Shown here piece after piece: positions 10,471 through 19,565 of a DNA stretch of 35,710 bases (position 1 is the first letter of the stretch; each line of letters starts with the position of its first letter). A program made the position numbers and the translations under genes. The notes beneath the pieces were generated by a model. The model was given only the letters and a program-made list of their open reading frames with translations, did no database searches and was not told where the DNA came from. The DNA is taken from the NCBI GenBank assembly GCA_014802435.1, contig JAAVCG010000010.1, positions 1-35,710 on the forward strand, in the 5' to 3' direction. Source of the stretch: Bacteroides sp. GTDB lineage: Bacteria; Bacteroidota; Bacteroidia; Bacteroidales; Muribaculaceae.

Positions 10471-11787
10471 ATGTTTCGACGTTTATTTGTTATAGGCGCG
10501 GCAGTGGCCGCAATATTGGGTGCAGAGGCCGTTGAGCCGCAAATTTCAATTGCCGAATTGATAGGTGATGTAGAGACCCCGGAGGCGGTTGATTCCGCAA
10601 GCTCCGCGGCGGTTGATTCCATCAGCGTTTCCCGGGTTCGTCCGCTTTCAAGGACGCTGTTTCTGCCGGCTCTGTATATGCCTTATCGTCTTGATGTCAA
10701 GCCGAAGGAGATTACCGCCTCGCCGGCCAAGCAGGCTTCAACTCCGGCCCTGCAATGGCTTGACGAAGTCGCTGCCGCTGCCGAGCTCAGTGACCTTATC
10801 CGTCAAACTCATGCCATTAACCATCCCGCCGACGTTCATCTGAATCTGTATAATCTGCCCGAGCCGCCAAAGGTTTATATCCTGACGGCTGACCCGGAGA
10901 CGGCTACTTTTGTTTTCTCTGAAGAGACTCCCTCGGTTACCGTAGATAATATTGAAATAGCCCCGGCTGACTTCAAGAAGCAGCATTGGCTCAATAAGTT
11001 CGGCATCAACCTGCAGTTCTCGCAGGCCTTCATCAGCCCTAACTGGTATCAGGGCGGAAATAACTCGCTCAACCTGATTGCCGACTTTACCTATCAGAGC
11101 AATCTCAACACCAAGTTTCATCCTAACTTGCTGTTTGAGAACTTCTTCCAGTGGCGCACGGCGCTCCAGACCGTCCGAAATGATGAATTCCGCAAATATG
11201 ACCTGACCGAAAACCGTTTTCAGATTAACTCCAAGTTCGGTTATAAGGCCGCCCATAACTGGTACTATACCATCAACGGAATGCTCAAGACTCCGATTTT
11301 CAACGGCTACAAGTCAGGCACTCAGACTCGGACGGCCTCGTTCTTCTCGCCGGGCGAGTTGAACATCGGTGCCGGTATGACCTATAATCTGAATGCCCAT
11401 AATGGCGACTTCACCCTCGGAGTCACCCTCTCGCCAATCTCTTATAACCTGAAAACCTGCATTGACCCCAAGATTGACGAGACGTCATTCGGCATCAAGG
11501 ACGGGCGGAAGACGTTTCATTCTTATGGTTCGTCGGCTGAAATCACCTGGAATTGGAAAATCTGTTATAATGTCAATTATTCAAGCCGCATTTTCGCCTT
11601 CACCAACTATAAGTATTTCCAGGGTGACTGGCAGAACCAATTCCGGTTTACCATTAATCGCTTCCTGACGGCCAACCTCAATGTTGACCTGCGTTACGAC
11701 ACGTCGGCCGCCTCTCATTCTCACTGGCATAAGCTCCAGCTGCGCGAGCTCTTCTCGCTGGGCTTCACTCACTTCTTTAGTCACTGA
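10471..11787 (+). CDS. DUF3078 family outer-membrane protein
   Basis: 438-aa protein with a signal peptide (FRRLFVIGAAVAAILGAEA) and a low-complexity Ala/Ser/Val-rich segment to about residue 140. The remaining 270 residues show alternating aromatic and polar beta strands (NWYQGGNNSLNLIADF, NLLFENFFQWRTALQT, NWYYTINGMLKTPIF), typical of the DUF3078 family in Bacteroidetes, which are thought to be beta-barrels. The function is unknown. It has its own promoter and is transcribed away from the GH16-pbp1A pair. Its last seven bases overlap the end of the convergent M23 peptidase gene, leaving no room for a separate terminator. Confidence 0.85.
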   Translation: MFRRLFVIGAAVAAILGAEAVEPQISIAELIGDVETPEAVDSASSAAVDSISVSRVRPLSRTLFLPALYMPYRLDVKPKEITASPAKQASTPALQWLDEVAAAAELSDLIRQTHAINHPADVHLNLYNLPEPPKVYILTADPETATFVFSEETPSVTVDNIEIAPADFKKQHWLNKFGINLQFSQAFISPNWYQGGNNSLNLIADFTYQSNLNTKFHPNLLFENFFQWRTALQTVRNDEFRKYDLTENRFQINSKFGYKAAHNWYYTINGMLKTPIFNGYKSGTQTRTASFFSPGELNIGAGMTYNLNAHNGDFTLGVTLSPISYNLKTCIDPKIDETSFGIKDGRKTFHSYGSSAEITWNWKICYNVNYSSRIFAFTNYKYFQGDWQNQFRFTINRFLTANLNVDLRYDTSAASHSHWHKLQLRELFSLGFTHFFSH

Positions 11788-12482
11788 TTTTTCCGGCCCC
11801 GCGCCAGCAGCGGGGTAGGGTCCATCGGAGTGCCGCAACATCGGATTTCAAAATGCAGATGAGGTCCGGTGGAGTTGCCAGATGACCCTCCGATTGCTAT
11901 GACCATGCCCGGGATGATACGGTCGCCCGGCTTGATAAGTGATTGCTGCAAGTGGGCATAACGTGACTGCACTCCCAGCGGATGGTCAATGATGATGAAA
12001 TGGCCGTAGCCTCCGCGCTCGTAGCCCACCCGGGCCACTGTTCCGCTCAGAGCCGCGCAGATTGAGTCGCCGCGGTTCAGAGCCAGGTCTACTCCCTTGT
12101 GCATCCGGTTGCCCCCTTCGCGCAGGCCGAAGGGCGACGTGATGCGGCCGCCGACGGGCCGCCGGAACTCGCGGATAATCTCGTCAGGCAGCCCGTCGAC
12201 ATAGACTTTTGTGTTCGGTTTTTTGGGGCGCAGGCTCTCGTCGCAGAGCCCCGTGGTGTAATAATCCGCCTCCTCATAGACCGACGAGAGGAAATCCAGG
12301 GCGCCGAGGCTCAGCTCCGGCTCCTCATTCTCATTAGTGGAGCCTACGGCCTGAATCAGGCTCAACAGCAGCGAATCAACCGGCGCCGGGGCGGCGACGG
12401 TCGGAGCCTGTGAATGAACAATAGCCCCGGTTGAGAGGACCGAGGCTATCATTATGGCGGGAAGCAGTTTAGGCTTCCTCAT
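11781..12482 (-). CDS. Secreted M23 family metallopeptidase (LytM-like)
   Basis: 233-aa exported protein with a signal peptide (about 1-25, ending in HSQA) and a C-terminal M23 domain at about 110-230. The zinc ligands are in MHKGVDLA (His128, Asp132) and PHLHFE (His210), and the SPFGLREGG and GYGHFIIIDH segments are conserved. Such enzymes cut peptide bonds in peptidoglycan or, if degenerate, regulate amidases; here the catalytic residues look complete. The gene overlaps the end of the Wzz-like gene by 14 bp and is the last of the three-gene export operon, suggesting wall remodelling near the export machinery. That link is inference. Confidence 0.92.
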   Translation of the reverse strand: MRKPKLLPAIMIASVLSTGAIVHSQAPTVAAPAPVDSLLLSLIQAVGSTNENEEPELSLGALDFLSSVYEEADYYTTGLCDESLRPKKPNTKVYVDGLPDEIIREFRRPVGGRITSPFGLREGGNRMHKGVDLALNRGDSICAALSGTVARVGYERGGYGHFIIIDHPLGVQSRYAHLQQSLIKPGDRIIPGMVIAIGGSSGNSTGPHLHFEIRCCGTPMDPTPLLARGRKNQ

Positions 12483-13584
12483 CGTTTTTCTGATTGTTTG
12501 TCTTTTTATTGCTCTTTTTCAGGTTCTTGGCAAAAGGCTTGATGAAGAGAATCCAGACGGCGCACAGGACGAATCCCAAGAATGCAAACCCAACGAGCAT
12601 CAGCACCTTGTTAGGGCTCGAGGGCTTGATGGGCACCGTCGGCGGATTGACCACTACGTAGACCGGAGTGTTCTCCTGGACCACAGTCTTGCAGGTCTGA
12701 ACCCTCTGGGCGGTCTGATTATAGAGCGTGAAGGCCAGTTGGGCTTCGTTTTCAAGTCGGTCACGGGTAATGCGGGCCGACTGGGTTGCTATTCCCTGGT
12801 TGCGGTCCGTATAGTCGGCCAGTTTCTTTTGGGCGTTATAGTATTCCTGCTGGGCTTCGGCGTTGATTTTCAGGGCATACTGGAGGTCCTGGCGCGCCTT
12901 GTTGGTGCGATAGTCGGCAACGTATTGCTGCAGGCGGGCCACTACCGTGTCACAGAGGATTGCGGAGACCATCGGGTCCTGCATGGTCACTGAGATGCTG
13001 ATAAAGTCCTCAACCGTGGCTGAAATGCGGCCGCTGAGAGTCTCAACCATGCGGGTTTCCTGACGGGTCAGCTTGAAATTATTGAGCTGATGGTCAGCGG
13101 GCGCATCTTCTGCCGCCCGAAACATCCCCGAGGCCTTGCGCGGAATGGCGGCAATCCATTTCCACCAGGGGCGGCGGAGGTCTTCCTGAAGGTATTGTTC
13201 AACTGTCATGCGCTCTCCCTCAGAGGTTTGCACCTCAACGCTGAAGAGTCCCGTCAGGAACGGGATTGACTTGACAATGTCAGGATAGAGCTGAGGGTAA
13301 ACGGCCTCGGTTGTGCCCCCTCCGGCGTTAATTCCGGCCATGGAGGCGAGGGCGCTGAGTCCGCCGGAGCCTTTTTTGCTGTCGCTCAGCTCGGGCGAGA
13401 GTTTGGCTACGGTTTGATATTCGCGGGGAATGGAGAACGCGAATAGCAGGCCGAGGACGGCACCTATCAGCGTCCACTTGAGCAGCTTGCCGCGGTTGGC
13501 CCAGAGGTTGGTGGCAAGTTCCATGAGGTCTACCTCATATTCTTCATCCTGTCTGTTCAGGTCTTGGTCGTCTGTTTTGCTCAT
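12469..13584 (-). CDS. Wzz-type polysaccharide chain-length / co-polymerase protein
   Basis: 371-aa inner-membrane protein with the layout of polysaccharide co-polymerases: membrane helix at about 38-56 (LLKWTLIGAVLGLLFAFSI), a large periplasmic region with predicted coiled coil at about 210-290 (YALKINAEAQQEYYNAQKKLADYTDRN), then a Pro-rich NPPTVPIKPSSPNK stretch and a second helix at about 328-350. The Lys-rich cytoplasmic tail lacks a tyrosine-kinase domain. It probably sets chain length or couples export of a capsule or exopolysaccharide through the SLBB protein encoded 13 bp upstream. No glycosyltransferases or Wzx/Wzy are in the window. Confidence 0.9.
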   Translation of the reverse strand: MSKTDDQDLNRQDEEYEVDLMELATNLWANRGKLLKWTLIGAVLGLLFAFSIPREYQTVAKLSPELSDSKKGSGGLSALASMAGINAGGGTTEAVYPQLYPDIVKSIPFLTGLFSVEVQTSEGERMTVEQYLQEDLRRPWWKWIAAIPRKASGMFRAAEDAPADHQLNNFKLTRQETRMVETLSGRISATVEDFISISVTMQDPMVSAILCDTVVARLQQYVADYRTNKARQDLQYALKINAEAQQEYYNAQKKLADYTDRNQGIATQSARITRDRLENEAQLAFTLYNQTAQRVQTCKTVVQENTPVYVVVNPPTVPIKPSSPNKVLMLVGFAFLGFVLCAVWILFIKPFAKNLKKSNKKTNNQKNDEEA

Positions 13585-13597
13585 AAATAGGGGGCTC

Positions 13598-16003
13598 TTA
13601 CTTGAAGATGTTAGTGATAGTTGCGGCCAGGGCGGCTACTGACGAGAAGCTCGTCGCAAAGGCCATAACCCTGCTCCAGTCGGTGCCGCTGTTGGCGGGC
13701 TTGGTGGGCACGATGATCTGACATCCGGGCTCTATCGGAGTGTTGCGCTTGGCGCGGGCCACTGTGCCGTTGAGATAGACTATATAAGCCTTGCCCTTCT
13801 TGGCGCGTTGGCCATAACCGCCGGCCTGGTCAATATAGTGCTTGAGTTTCTTTCCGGGCTCAAAGGTGACCGTATTGGGGAACATTACTTCGCCGGCAAT
13901 CTTGACGGTGCTTTGTTCTTCCGGAATATAGAGCACGTCGCCCGGACGGAGCACAATGTCGTAGGTGCTGCCGGGGTTGGCGAGGGCTTTTTCAAGGTCG
14001 ATGCCGACGTTATAGTAGCGCGACACCTGGATTTTGCTCAGGGCGATGGAGTCGCCTTGGTTGCCGTTACTGTTTGCAATGGCGAATTGTAGGGCCTCGG
14101 TGCGTGCAAGGTATTCATCCTCAGAGAGTTCACGGGTCAGGTGGGCGCCCTTGACGTAGGCGCCGTCAATGATTCCGCCGGCGCGCTTGATGACTTCAGT
14201 CATGCGTTCGTTACGCTTGACCAGGGCATAGGCGCCGTGGAAGGGCACTTCGCCTTCAATCGAGACGAAACGCTGCGGCTCGTAGTTCGGGCTGGTGCGG
14301 ATAATTACCTCATCATAAGGCTTTAGGAGGAATCCGCCGCCATTGGCCGCCAGTCCGTTTTCAATCGAAACGGTGAAAATCTCCGAGATGGTCTGGCTCT
14401 GCTCCGTAGCCGTCGGGTCAACAATGCGGCGGGCAATCTCAACTCTTGAGGTAGAAGCGCCTTCACTGAGGCCGCCGGCACGGAAAATAAGGTCCTCAAG
14501 CGTCAGATTTGCCGCATAAGGATATTTGCCCGGATTCTTAATCAATCCGCTGATAATTACGTCGCCGACGAGGGTCATTTCGCTGATGGAGGAGATGACA
14601 ATCACGTCGTTGCGCTTCAGGGGAATGTCGGCAATGCGGCCGTTCATCAGGTCGCTGAGGTTAAAGGCCAGAACTTCCGGCTGGAGGTTATCTTTTTCGC
14701 GATAAATCAGGGCGCGTTCGGTGTATGCGTCTTCGGCCAGGCCTTCACCCTTTTGAATCAGCTGCTTGACGGTTGAAGTTCCCGAATCCAAGGCGTAGAG
14801 TCCGGGACGGAGCACTGAACCTCTGACTTCCACCTTATTAGATATGCGTGAGAGAATGGTGCCTACGGTCAGAACGTCGCCGTCCTGGAGAGTATAAGTG
14901 GGAAATTGCTGGCGCGAAATGTTGACAAGCTCGTTTTCAGTGCCGTTCTGGCGGGCAATGTTGATGGTCTCGGAGAACGCCTCGGAAGTGAATCCGCCGG
15001 CATAGTCAATGATGTTTTTGATTGTTTCGCCCGGCTTGAGTTCGTAATACATCGGGCGGCGCACGTTGCCTTCAACGTTGACCAGCGTCTCATAAGGGGG
15101 CACGATGATTACGTCGCCTTCCTCCAGACGGATGTTTCCGGAGTTTTTCCCCTTGAAGAGATACTCATAAACGTCGATTCCGGCCACTTTCTTGCCGTTG
15201 CGAAGCACCTGGATGTTACGCAGCGAGCCGATGTCGTTGATTCCGCCGGCGCGATGCAGGGCATGGAAAACCGTCGAGAAGGGGGAGAGCACATAAGTGC
15301 CGGGAGTGGCCACTTCGCCCATCAGGTTGACCTGAATGGTGCGAATCTGGCCCAGGGTTACCTGAATGTTTGACTCTGAGTCACTTACGCCCGCATATTT
15401 CTGGGAGAAGGATTTGCGGATATGCTTTGCCGCCTCCTGAATTGTCAGTCCGTTGAGGTAGACCGGCCCTAACTGGGAAATCATGATGCTCCCTTCGGGA
15501 GAGATGGTCTGACGCAGATGGTCCTCGGCGTCGCCCCAGATGTCAATCACCACTTCGTCGCCCGGGCCCAGGCGATAGTTTTGAGGCGTTGCAAGATTAT
15601 CGTTCGGCTCAAACGTTAACGTGCGCGAATTAAACACGTTATGGCCGAAGATTGTGCGGCGGCCCATGCCGTCGGGGTTTGTTTCGTCAATGTTGATTGT
15701 CTCATCAATTTCTTCCTCTTGGATGGATTCATCCGCCTGATGGGCTCGGGAAGTCATCTGTATCGGCGCCAGGTTAGACGCCGAAGTGGTGTTTTCCTTG
15801 CGCTCCTCGGCATATTGGGCCTTGATGCGCTGGGCTTGTTCGGGGGTTACTCCCTTGGCCATAAGCATTTGGCCAATCTGCTGCTCCGTCTTTCCGGCGG
15901 CTGACTGCTGTTTGATAAAGGCTATGACCTCTTTATCGGTCATTGAAAAGGCCGAGAGGCTGCAGCAAGCAATGAGTGAGAATACTATATGCCTGATTTT
16001 CAT
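13598..16003 (-). CDS. SLBB-domain polysaccharide export protein (Wza-like)
   Basis: 801-aa outer-membrane polysaccharide export protein. An N-terminal signal peptide (MKIRHIVFSLIACCS) contains LIAC, which could act as a lipobox; cleavage after AFS is the alternative. A helical segment at about 22-75 precedes an acidic linker. The export domain begins near 142 (YRLGPGDEVVIDIWGD) and is followed by about six SLBB repeats (such as VNLMGEVATPGTY, VEGNVRRPMYYEL, VRGSVLRPGLYAL, ISGLIKNPGKYPY, IEGEVPFHGAYAL, IAGEVMFPNTVTF). A hydrophobic helix at about 777-798 may span the outer membrane as in Wza. First gene of an operon with the Wzz-like and M23 genes, with a near-consensus promoter and a leader of about 85 nt. 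Confidence 0.94.
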   Translation of the reverse strand: MKIRHIVFSLIACCSLSAFSMTDKEVIAFIKQQSAAGKTEQQIGQMLMAKGVTPEQAQRIKAQYAEERKENTTSASNLAPIQMTSRAHQADESIQEEEIDETINIDETNPDGMGRRTIFGHNVFNSRTLTFEPNDNLATPQNYRLGPGDEVVIDIWGDAEDHLRQTISPEGSIMISQLGPVYLNGLTIQEAAKHIRKSFSQKYAGVSDSESNIQVTLGQIRTIQVNLMGEVATPGTYVLSPFSTVFHALHRAGGINDIGSLRNIQVLRNGKKVAGIDVYEYLFKGKNSGNIRLEEGDVIIVPPYETLVNVEGNVRRPMYYELKPGETIKNIIDYAGGFTSEAFSETINIARQNGTENELVNISRQQFPTYTLQDGDVLTVGTILSRISNKVEVRGSVLRPGLYALDSGTSTVKQLIQKGEGLAEDAYTERALIYREKDNLQPEVLAFNLSDLMNGRIADIPLKRNDVIVISSISEMTLVGDVIISGLIKNPGKYPYAANLTLEDLIFRAGGLSEGASTSRVEIARRIVDPTATEQSQTISEIFTVSIENGLAANGGGFLLKPYDEVIIRTSPNYEPQRFVSIEGEVPFHGAYALVKRNERMTEVIKRAGGIIDGAYVKGAHLTRELSEDEYLARTEALQFAIANSNGNQGDSIALSKIQVSRYYNVGIDLEKALANPGSTYDIVLRPGDVLYIPEEQSTVKIAGEVMFPNTVTFEPGKKLKHYIDQAGGYGQRAKKGKAYIVYLNGTVARAKRNTPIEPGCQIIVPTKPANSGTDWSRVMAFATSFSSVAALAATITNIFK

Positions 16004-16094
16004 CGATGAAGTGGTGTTAAGGATATGCTTAAGTTAATGTGATTCAAACGGTTAGTTGCATCCATTGCTACAAACAGACGCTATTTTCCAACTG

Positions 16095-16126
16095 CAAAGA
16101 TAATTAAAAAAACTCAAATCCCCAAA
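16095..16126 (-). promoter_or_regulatory. Promoter of the polysaccharide export operon
   Basis: On the minus strand TTTG (16126-16123), 20 bp, TATCTTTG (16102-16095): a full match to the Bacteroidetes promoter pattern. The predicted start near 16088 gives a leader of about 85 nt before the SLBB gene. The palindromic repeat array begins immediately upstream of the -33 box. Confidence 0.85.
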
Positions 16127-16400
16127 AAATAGACCATAGCTCTATAGCCTTCCCCGTTTTTTTAGACCAAAGCTTCATAGCGGTCCCTGATTTTTTTAAG
16201 ACCAGAACAACTATAGCACTATAGTTTTTTTGAGTGCCCAATATTATTTTTTAAGAAGGAGGGGCACGCTCCTCCTTCTTAAAAAAAATCAAAATCCGGT
16301 CCCGCAATGCTATAGTGCTATAGTTGCTCTGGTCTAAAAAACCGGGAAATGCAATGGGGCTCTGGTCTAAAAAAAGGGGGAGGGCAATGGGTCTATGGGC
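16127..16400. repeat. Nested palindromic array of T-tract/AGACCA/CTATAG repeats
   Basis: Left units contain AGACCA at 16131, 16164 and 16199; the last two follow T7 runs. Mirror-image units have TGGTCT at 16330 and 16363, each followed by A6-A7, and a weaker one at 16389. Repeat spacing is 33-35 bp, the outermost one shorter. The inner units form an inverted repeat of about 32 bp (16191-16224 with 16310-16341) containing ACTATAGC and ACTATAGT. At the centre a perfect 16-bp stem (16247-16262 with 16271-16286) surrounds an 8-nt loop. The array fills the space between two divergent promoters. No gene. Confidence 0.8.
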
Positions 16401-16407
16401 AAAAGTT

Positions 16408-16437
16408 TTTGTTTTTCGGTAAAAATGCGTAACTTTG
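16408..16437 (+). promoter_or_regulatory. lptF/G operon promoter
   Basis: TTTG (16408-16411), 18 bp, TAACTTTG (16430-16437). The -7 box ends only 5 nt before the ATG at 16443, so the transcript may begin at or next to the start codon. Confidence 0.8.
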
Positions 16438-16442
16438 CGGGT

Positions 16443-18356
16443 ATGTTTGAGTTTAAAAGGCTTGACCGGTTTATGTTGAAGACGTTTCTGCCGCTCTTTG
16501 CCATGACCTTTTTGATATGTACCTTCTTGGTGTTGATGCAGTTTCTATGGATGCATCTTACTGATTTGGTCGGAAAGGGTTTAGGCATGGGGTTGTTGCT
16601 GGAATTGTTTTTCTATGCGGCGTTGTCAATGGTTCCGATGGCGTTGCCGCTTGCGGTATTGTTGGCGTCGCTGATGACGTTTGGCAATCTCGGCGAGAGC
16701 CTTGAGCTGACGGCAATGAAGAGCGGCGGCGTTTCGCTTTTCAGGGTGATGAGGCCGCTGATTGTGTTGATGCTTTTTGTGAGCGTCGGCGCGTTTTTCT
16801 TTCAGAACGATGTGCTTCCGGTTGCGCAGTCGCGAATGTGGACGCTGCTTAAGTCCATGCGCCAAAAAAGCCCTGAGCTTGACATTGCCGAGGGCGAATT
16901 TAATGACCAGTTGCCCAATATCAACCTCTACGTAGAGAAGAAAAACCATGATACGGGGGTGCTCTACGACGTGATGATTTATGACTTTCAGCAGGGATTT
17001 GAGCGCAGCCGCGTGATTCTCTGTGATAGCGCCACTCTGCAGACCACCCCCGACAAGGCTCATATGCAGCTGACGCTCTATCAGGGTGAACTCTTTGAGA
17101 ATCTGAGGGATGCAACGGGAGTGAACACTACTGCCCGCAATCAGCTCTATCGTCGCGAGGAGTTTCATAAAAAGACCCTTCTGATAGCCTTCGACGCTAA
17201 TTTCGAGCGAATGGACGAGGGCGATATGCGCTCGCTCTATATCGGCAAGAACGTCAGCCAGTTGCGCCATTCCATTGACTCTATTCATAACCGCATAGAC
17301 TCCATCGGCGCGGCCTATGGCAAGGAAGTGGCCTCAAACAGCTATCTTTCGCTCAACTCCGAGTCATTTCCGGAATCGATACTCGCCGCTGATGCGGTGA
17401 CGGTCAAGAAGATTGACCCTGATTCGCTTCGCCGCGAACAGCCCCGCACATCGCGCCGCCGATATGTTCAAAACGCCAAAAATGAGGTGGAACGCTCAAT
17501 GATGGAGTATCTTGGCCGTTCGCTCTATCTGGGCGACGAACATAAGGTGCTGGCGCGCCACGGTATTGAGCTCCATAAGAAGTTCACTCTCTCGCTGGCC
17601 TGCCTGGTGTTCTTCTTTATCGGCGCACCCCTCGGGGCGATTATCCGCAAGGGCGGCCTGGGCACACCGCTGGTAATCAGCGTGTTCCTCTTTATTTTCT
17701 ATTATATCATCGATAATTCGGGAATGAAGATGGCGCGTGATGGCAAACTCCCCGTATGGCAGGGAATGTGGCTCAGCTCGGCCATTTTGCTCCCCCTTGG
17801 GGTCTGGGTCACTTACAAGGCCGTCAAGGACTCCGCCGTCTTCAATGCCGATGCCTGGCAGCGCGCCCTGAGGATACTCACGGGCAAGAACAAGCGCGCT
17901 CTGGCCGTCAAGGAGGTTATCATTGAAGACGTTGACCCGGCCGAGGCCACCCGTCGCCTTGACGAGCTCTCGGCGCTGACCTCCTCCTTCCTGAAAAAAT
18001 ATCCTCGCCCCCAGGGCTATCTGAGCTACTGGCGCGGCGGAATGGATTCGGCCGAACTCCGCCAACTGACGGCTTCCCTGGAAGTTACCGTCAGCTATCT
18101 GAGCAACACGCGCTCGCGTAAGCTCATGGACCTGCTTAATGCGGTCCCGGTGATTCAGGACCTGATGATTCTTCATCCTAATCCGCGCTCTTTCTGGAGC
18201 CGCGCGGCAATGTATATCTTCCCCGTCGGGCTGATAATCTGGGTCATCGCCCTGCTCTTTGAGACCCGCACAATTAAGTCTATCAAGCAATTACAGAAAA
18301 TATTACCACAAATTCAATCATATGGAACCGACGAAAACCCGCCTCGACTCAATTGA
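16443..18356 (+). CDS. LptF/LptG family permease (YjgP/YjgQ)
   Basis: 637-aa inner-membrane protein of the lipopolysaccharide transport ABC system, which extracts lipid A-core from the inner membrane. Three N-terminal membrane helices (about 12-35, 45-75, 85-115; [37 protein letters not shown] is the family hallmark), a periplasmic beta-jellyroll region (about 120-330) and further helices at about 375-460, with an extra helix near 600. It is longer than E. coli LptF (366 aa) because of C-terminal cytoplasmic sequence, as is usual for Bacteroidetes homologues. The start at 16443 keeps the conserved [14 protein letters not shown] opening; 16473 is the alternative. It overlaps ribBA by 35 bp and heads a ten-gene run. 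Confidence 0.93.
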   Translation: MFEFKRLDRFMLKTFLPLFAMTFLICTFLVLMQFLWMHLTDLVGKGLGMGLLLELFFYAALSMVPMALPLAVLLASLMTFGNLGESLELTAMKSGGVSLFRVMRPLIVLMLFVSVGAFFFQNDVLPVAQSRMWTLLKSMRQKSPELDIAEGEFNDQLPNINLYVEKKNHDTGVLYDVMIYDFQQGFERSRVILCDSATLQTTPDKAHMQLTLYQGELFENLRDATGVNTTARNQLYRREEFHKKTLLIAFDANFERMDEGDMRSLYIGKNVSQLRHSIDSIHNRIDSIGAAYGKEVASNSYLSLNSESFPESILAADAVTVKKIDPDSLRREQPRTSRRRYVQNAKNEVERSMMEYLGRSLYLGDEHKVLARHGIELHKKFTLSLACLVFFFIGAPLGAIIRKGGLGTPLVISVFLFIFYYIIDNSGMKMARDGKLPVWQGMWLSSAILLPLGVWVTYKAVKDSAVFNADAWQRALRILTGKNKRALAVKEVIIEDVDPAEATRRLDELSALTSSFLKKYPRPQGYLSYWRGGMDSAELRQLTASLEVTVSYLSNTRSRKLMDLLNAVPVIQDLMILHPNPRSFWSRAAMYIFPVGLIIWVIALLFETRTIKSIKQLQKILPQIQSYGTDENPPRLN

Positions 18357-19545
18357 AGAGGCCATTGAGGATTTCCGCCAAGGAAAATTCCTGATAGTGG
18401 TTGACGATGAAGACCGCGAAAACGAAGGCGACCTGATTGTGGCCGCTGAAAAGATAACCCCGGAGCAGGTGAATTTCATGCTCAAGAATGCGCGCGGAGT
18501 GCTCTGCGCCCCGCTGACCATTGACCGTGCGCGCGAACTCGGCCTTGACCGCCAGGTTGAGGACAACACCTCGGTCCTGGGCACTCCCTTTACTGTCACC
18601 GTTGATAAACTTGAAGGCTGCTCAACCGGGGTCAGCATTCAGGACCGCTGCGCAACTATCCGGGCGCTCGCTGACCCGCAGTCAAAGCCGGAAACCTTTG
18701 GCCGCCCCGGCCATATCAACCCTCTCTATGCCCAGCGCAACGGAGTGCTCCAGCGCACGGGGCATACCGAAGCCGGAGTAGACCTGGCGCGCCTTGCCGG
18801 GCTGCAACCCGTCGCCGCGCTGATGGAGATTATGAGCGATGACGGCTCAATGGCGCGTCTGCCCGAACTGCTGGAGCGCTCACGCGAGTGGGGAATCAAG
18901 ATTATCAGCATTGCTGACCTGGTTGAATACCGCAACCGCACGGAGAGCCTCGTGGAGCAGGGCGTTGAAGTGGACCTCCCGACGGCCTACGGACATTTCC
19001 GCGCCATTCCCTTCCGCGAAAAGAGCAACGGACTGGAACACATAGCCCTGATTAAGGGCGACCTGAGCGGCGACGAACCCGCCCTGGTTCGCGTACATTC
19101 AAGCTGTGCGACGGGCGATATTTTCGCCTCAAAGCGCTGTGACTGTGGCGAGCAGCTCCATCGCGCCCTTGAACGCATTGAAAAGGAAGGACGTGGCGCC
19201 GTTGTCTATCTGATGCAGGAAGGCCGCGGAATCGGCCTCATGGAAAAAATGAAGGCCTATAAACTCCAGGAAGAGGGAATGGACACCGTCGACGCCAACA
19301 TCTGCCTCGGTCATAAGGCCGACGAGCGCGACTATGGGGTCGGCGCCCAGATTCTCCGCGCTATCGGAGTCAAGAAAATGCGCCTGATGAGCAATAACCC
19401 CACCAAGCGGGTAGGCCTTCAGGGCTATGGCCTTGAAATTGTCGAGACCCTCCCCATCGAGGTAGCCCCCAACGACTATAACCGCCGCTATCTCCAGACC
19501 AAGCGCACCCGCATGGGCCATACGCTCTCGCTGCCTGAAAAATAA
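18322..19545 (+). CDS. ribBA: Bifunctional 3,4-dihydroxy-2-butanone-4-phosphate synthase / GTP cyclohydrolase II
   Basis: Catalyses the two entry steps of riboflavin synthesis, from ribulose 5-phosphate and from GTP. The 407-aa protein has a RibB domain (about 8-205) with the acidic loop [11 protein letters not shown] (28-38) and [17 protein letters not shown], then a RibA domain (about 210-405) with the zinc cysteines in [19 protein letters not shown] and the catalytic EGRGIGL and NNPTKR segments. Start is the ATG at 18322 ([10 protein letters not shown]), because residues upstream of it are unrelated to RibB; this overlaps the lptF/G end by 35 bp. I saw no FMN riboswitch. Cytoplasmic. Confidence 0.97.
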   Translation: MEPTKTRLDSIEEAIEDFRQGKFLIVVDDEDRENEGDLIVAAEKITPEQVNFMLKNARGVLCAPLTIDRARELGLDRQVEDNTSVLGTPFTVTVDKLEGCSTGVSIQDRCATIRALADPQSKPETFGRPGHINPLYAQRNGVLQRTGHTEAGVDLARLAGLQPVAALMEIMSDDGSMARLPELLERSREWGIKIISIADLVEYRNRTESLVEQGVEVDLPTAYGHFRAIPFREKSNGLEHIALIKGDLSGDEPALVRVHSSCATGDIFASKRCDCGEQLHRALERIEKEGRGAVVYLMQEGRGIGLMEKMKAYKLQEEGMDTVDANICLGHKADERDYGVGAQILRAIGVKKMRLMSNNPTKRVGLQGYGLEIVETLPIEVAPNDYNRRYLQTKRTRMGHTLSLPEK

Positions 19546-19565
19546 ATACCAAGGAATAATAAACC

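Noticed and set aside
16127-16400. CRISPR-like array (33-35-bp periodic repeats)
   Set aside because: Units are only partly conserved, there are no distinct spacers, the right half is inverted relative to the left, and no cas gene is present.
18259-18321. 21-residue N-terminal extension of ribBA
   Set aside because: It is inside the lptF/G gene in another frame and does not resemble RibB; the start at 18322 is used.
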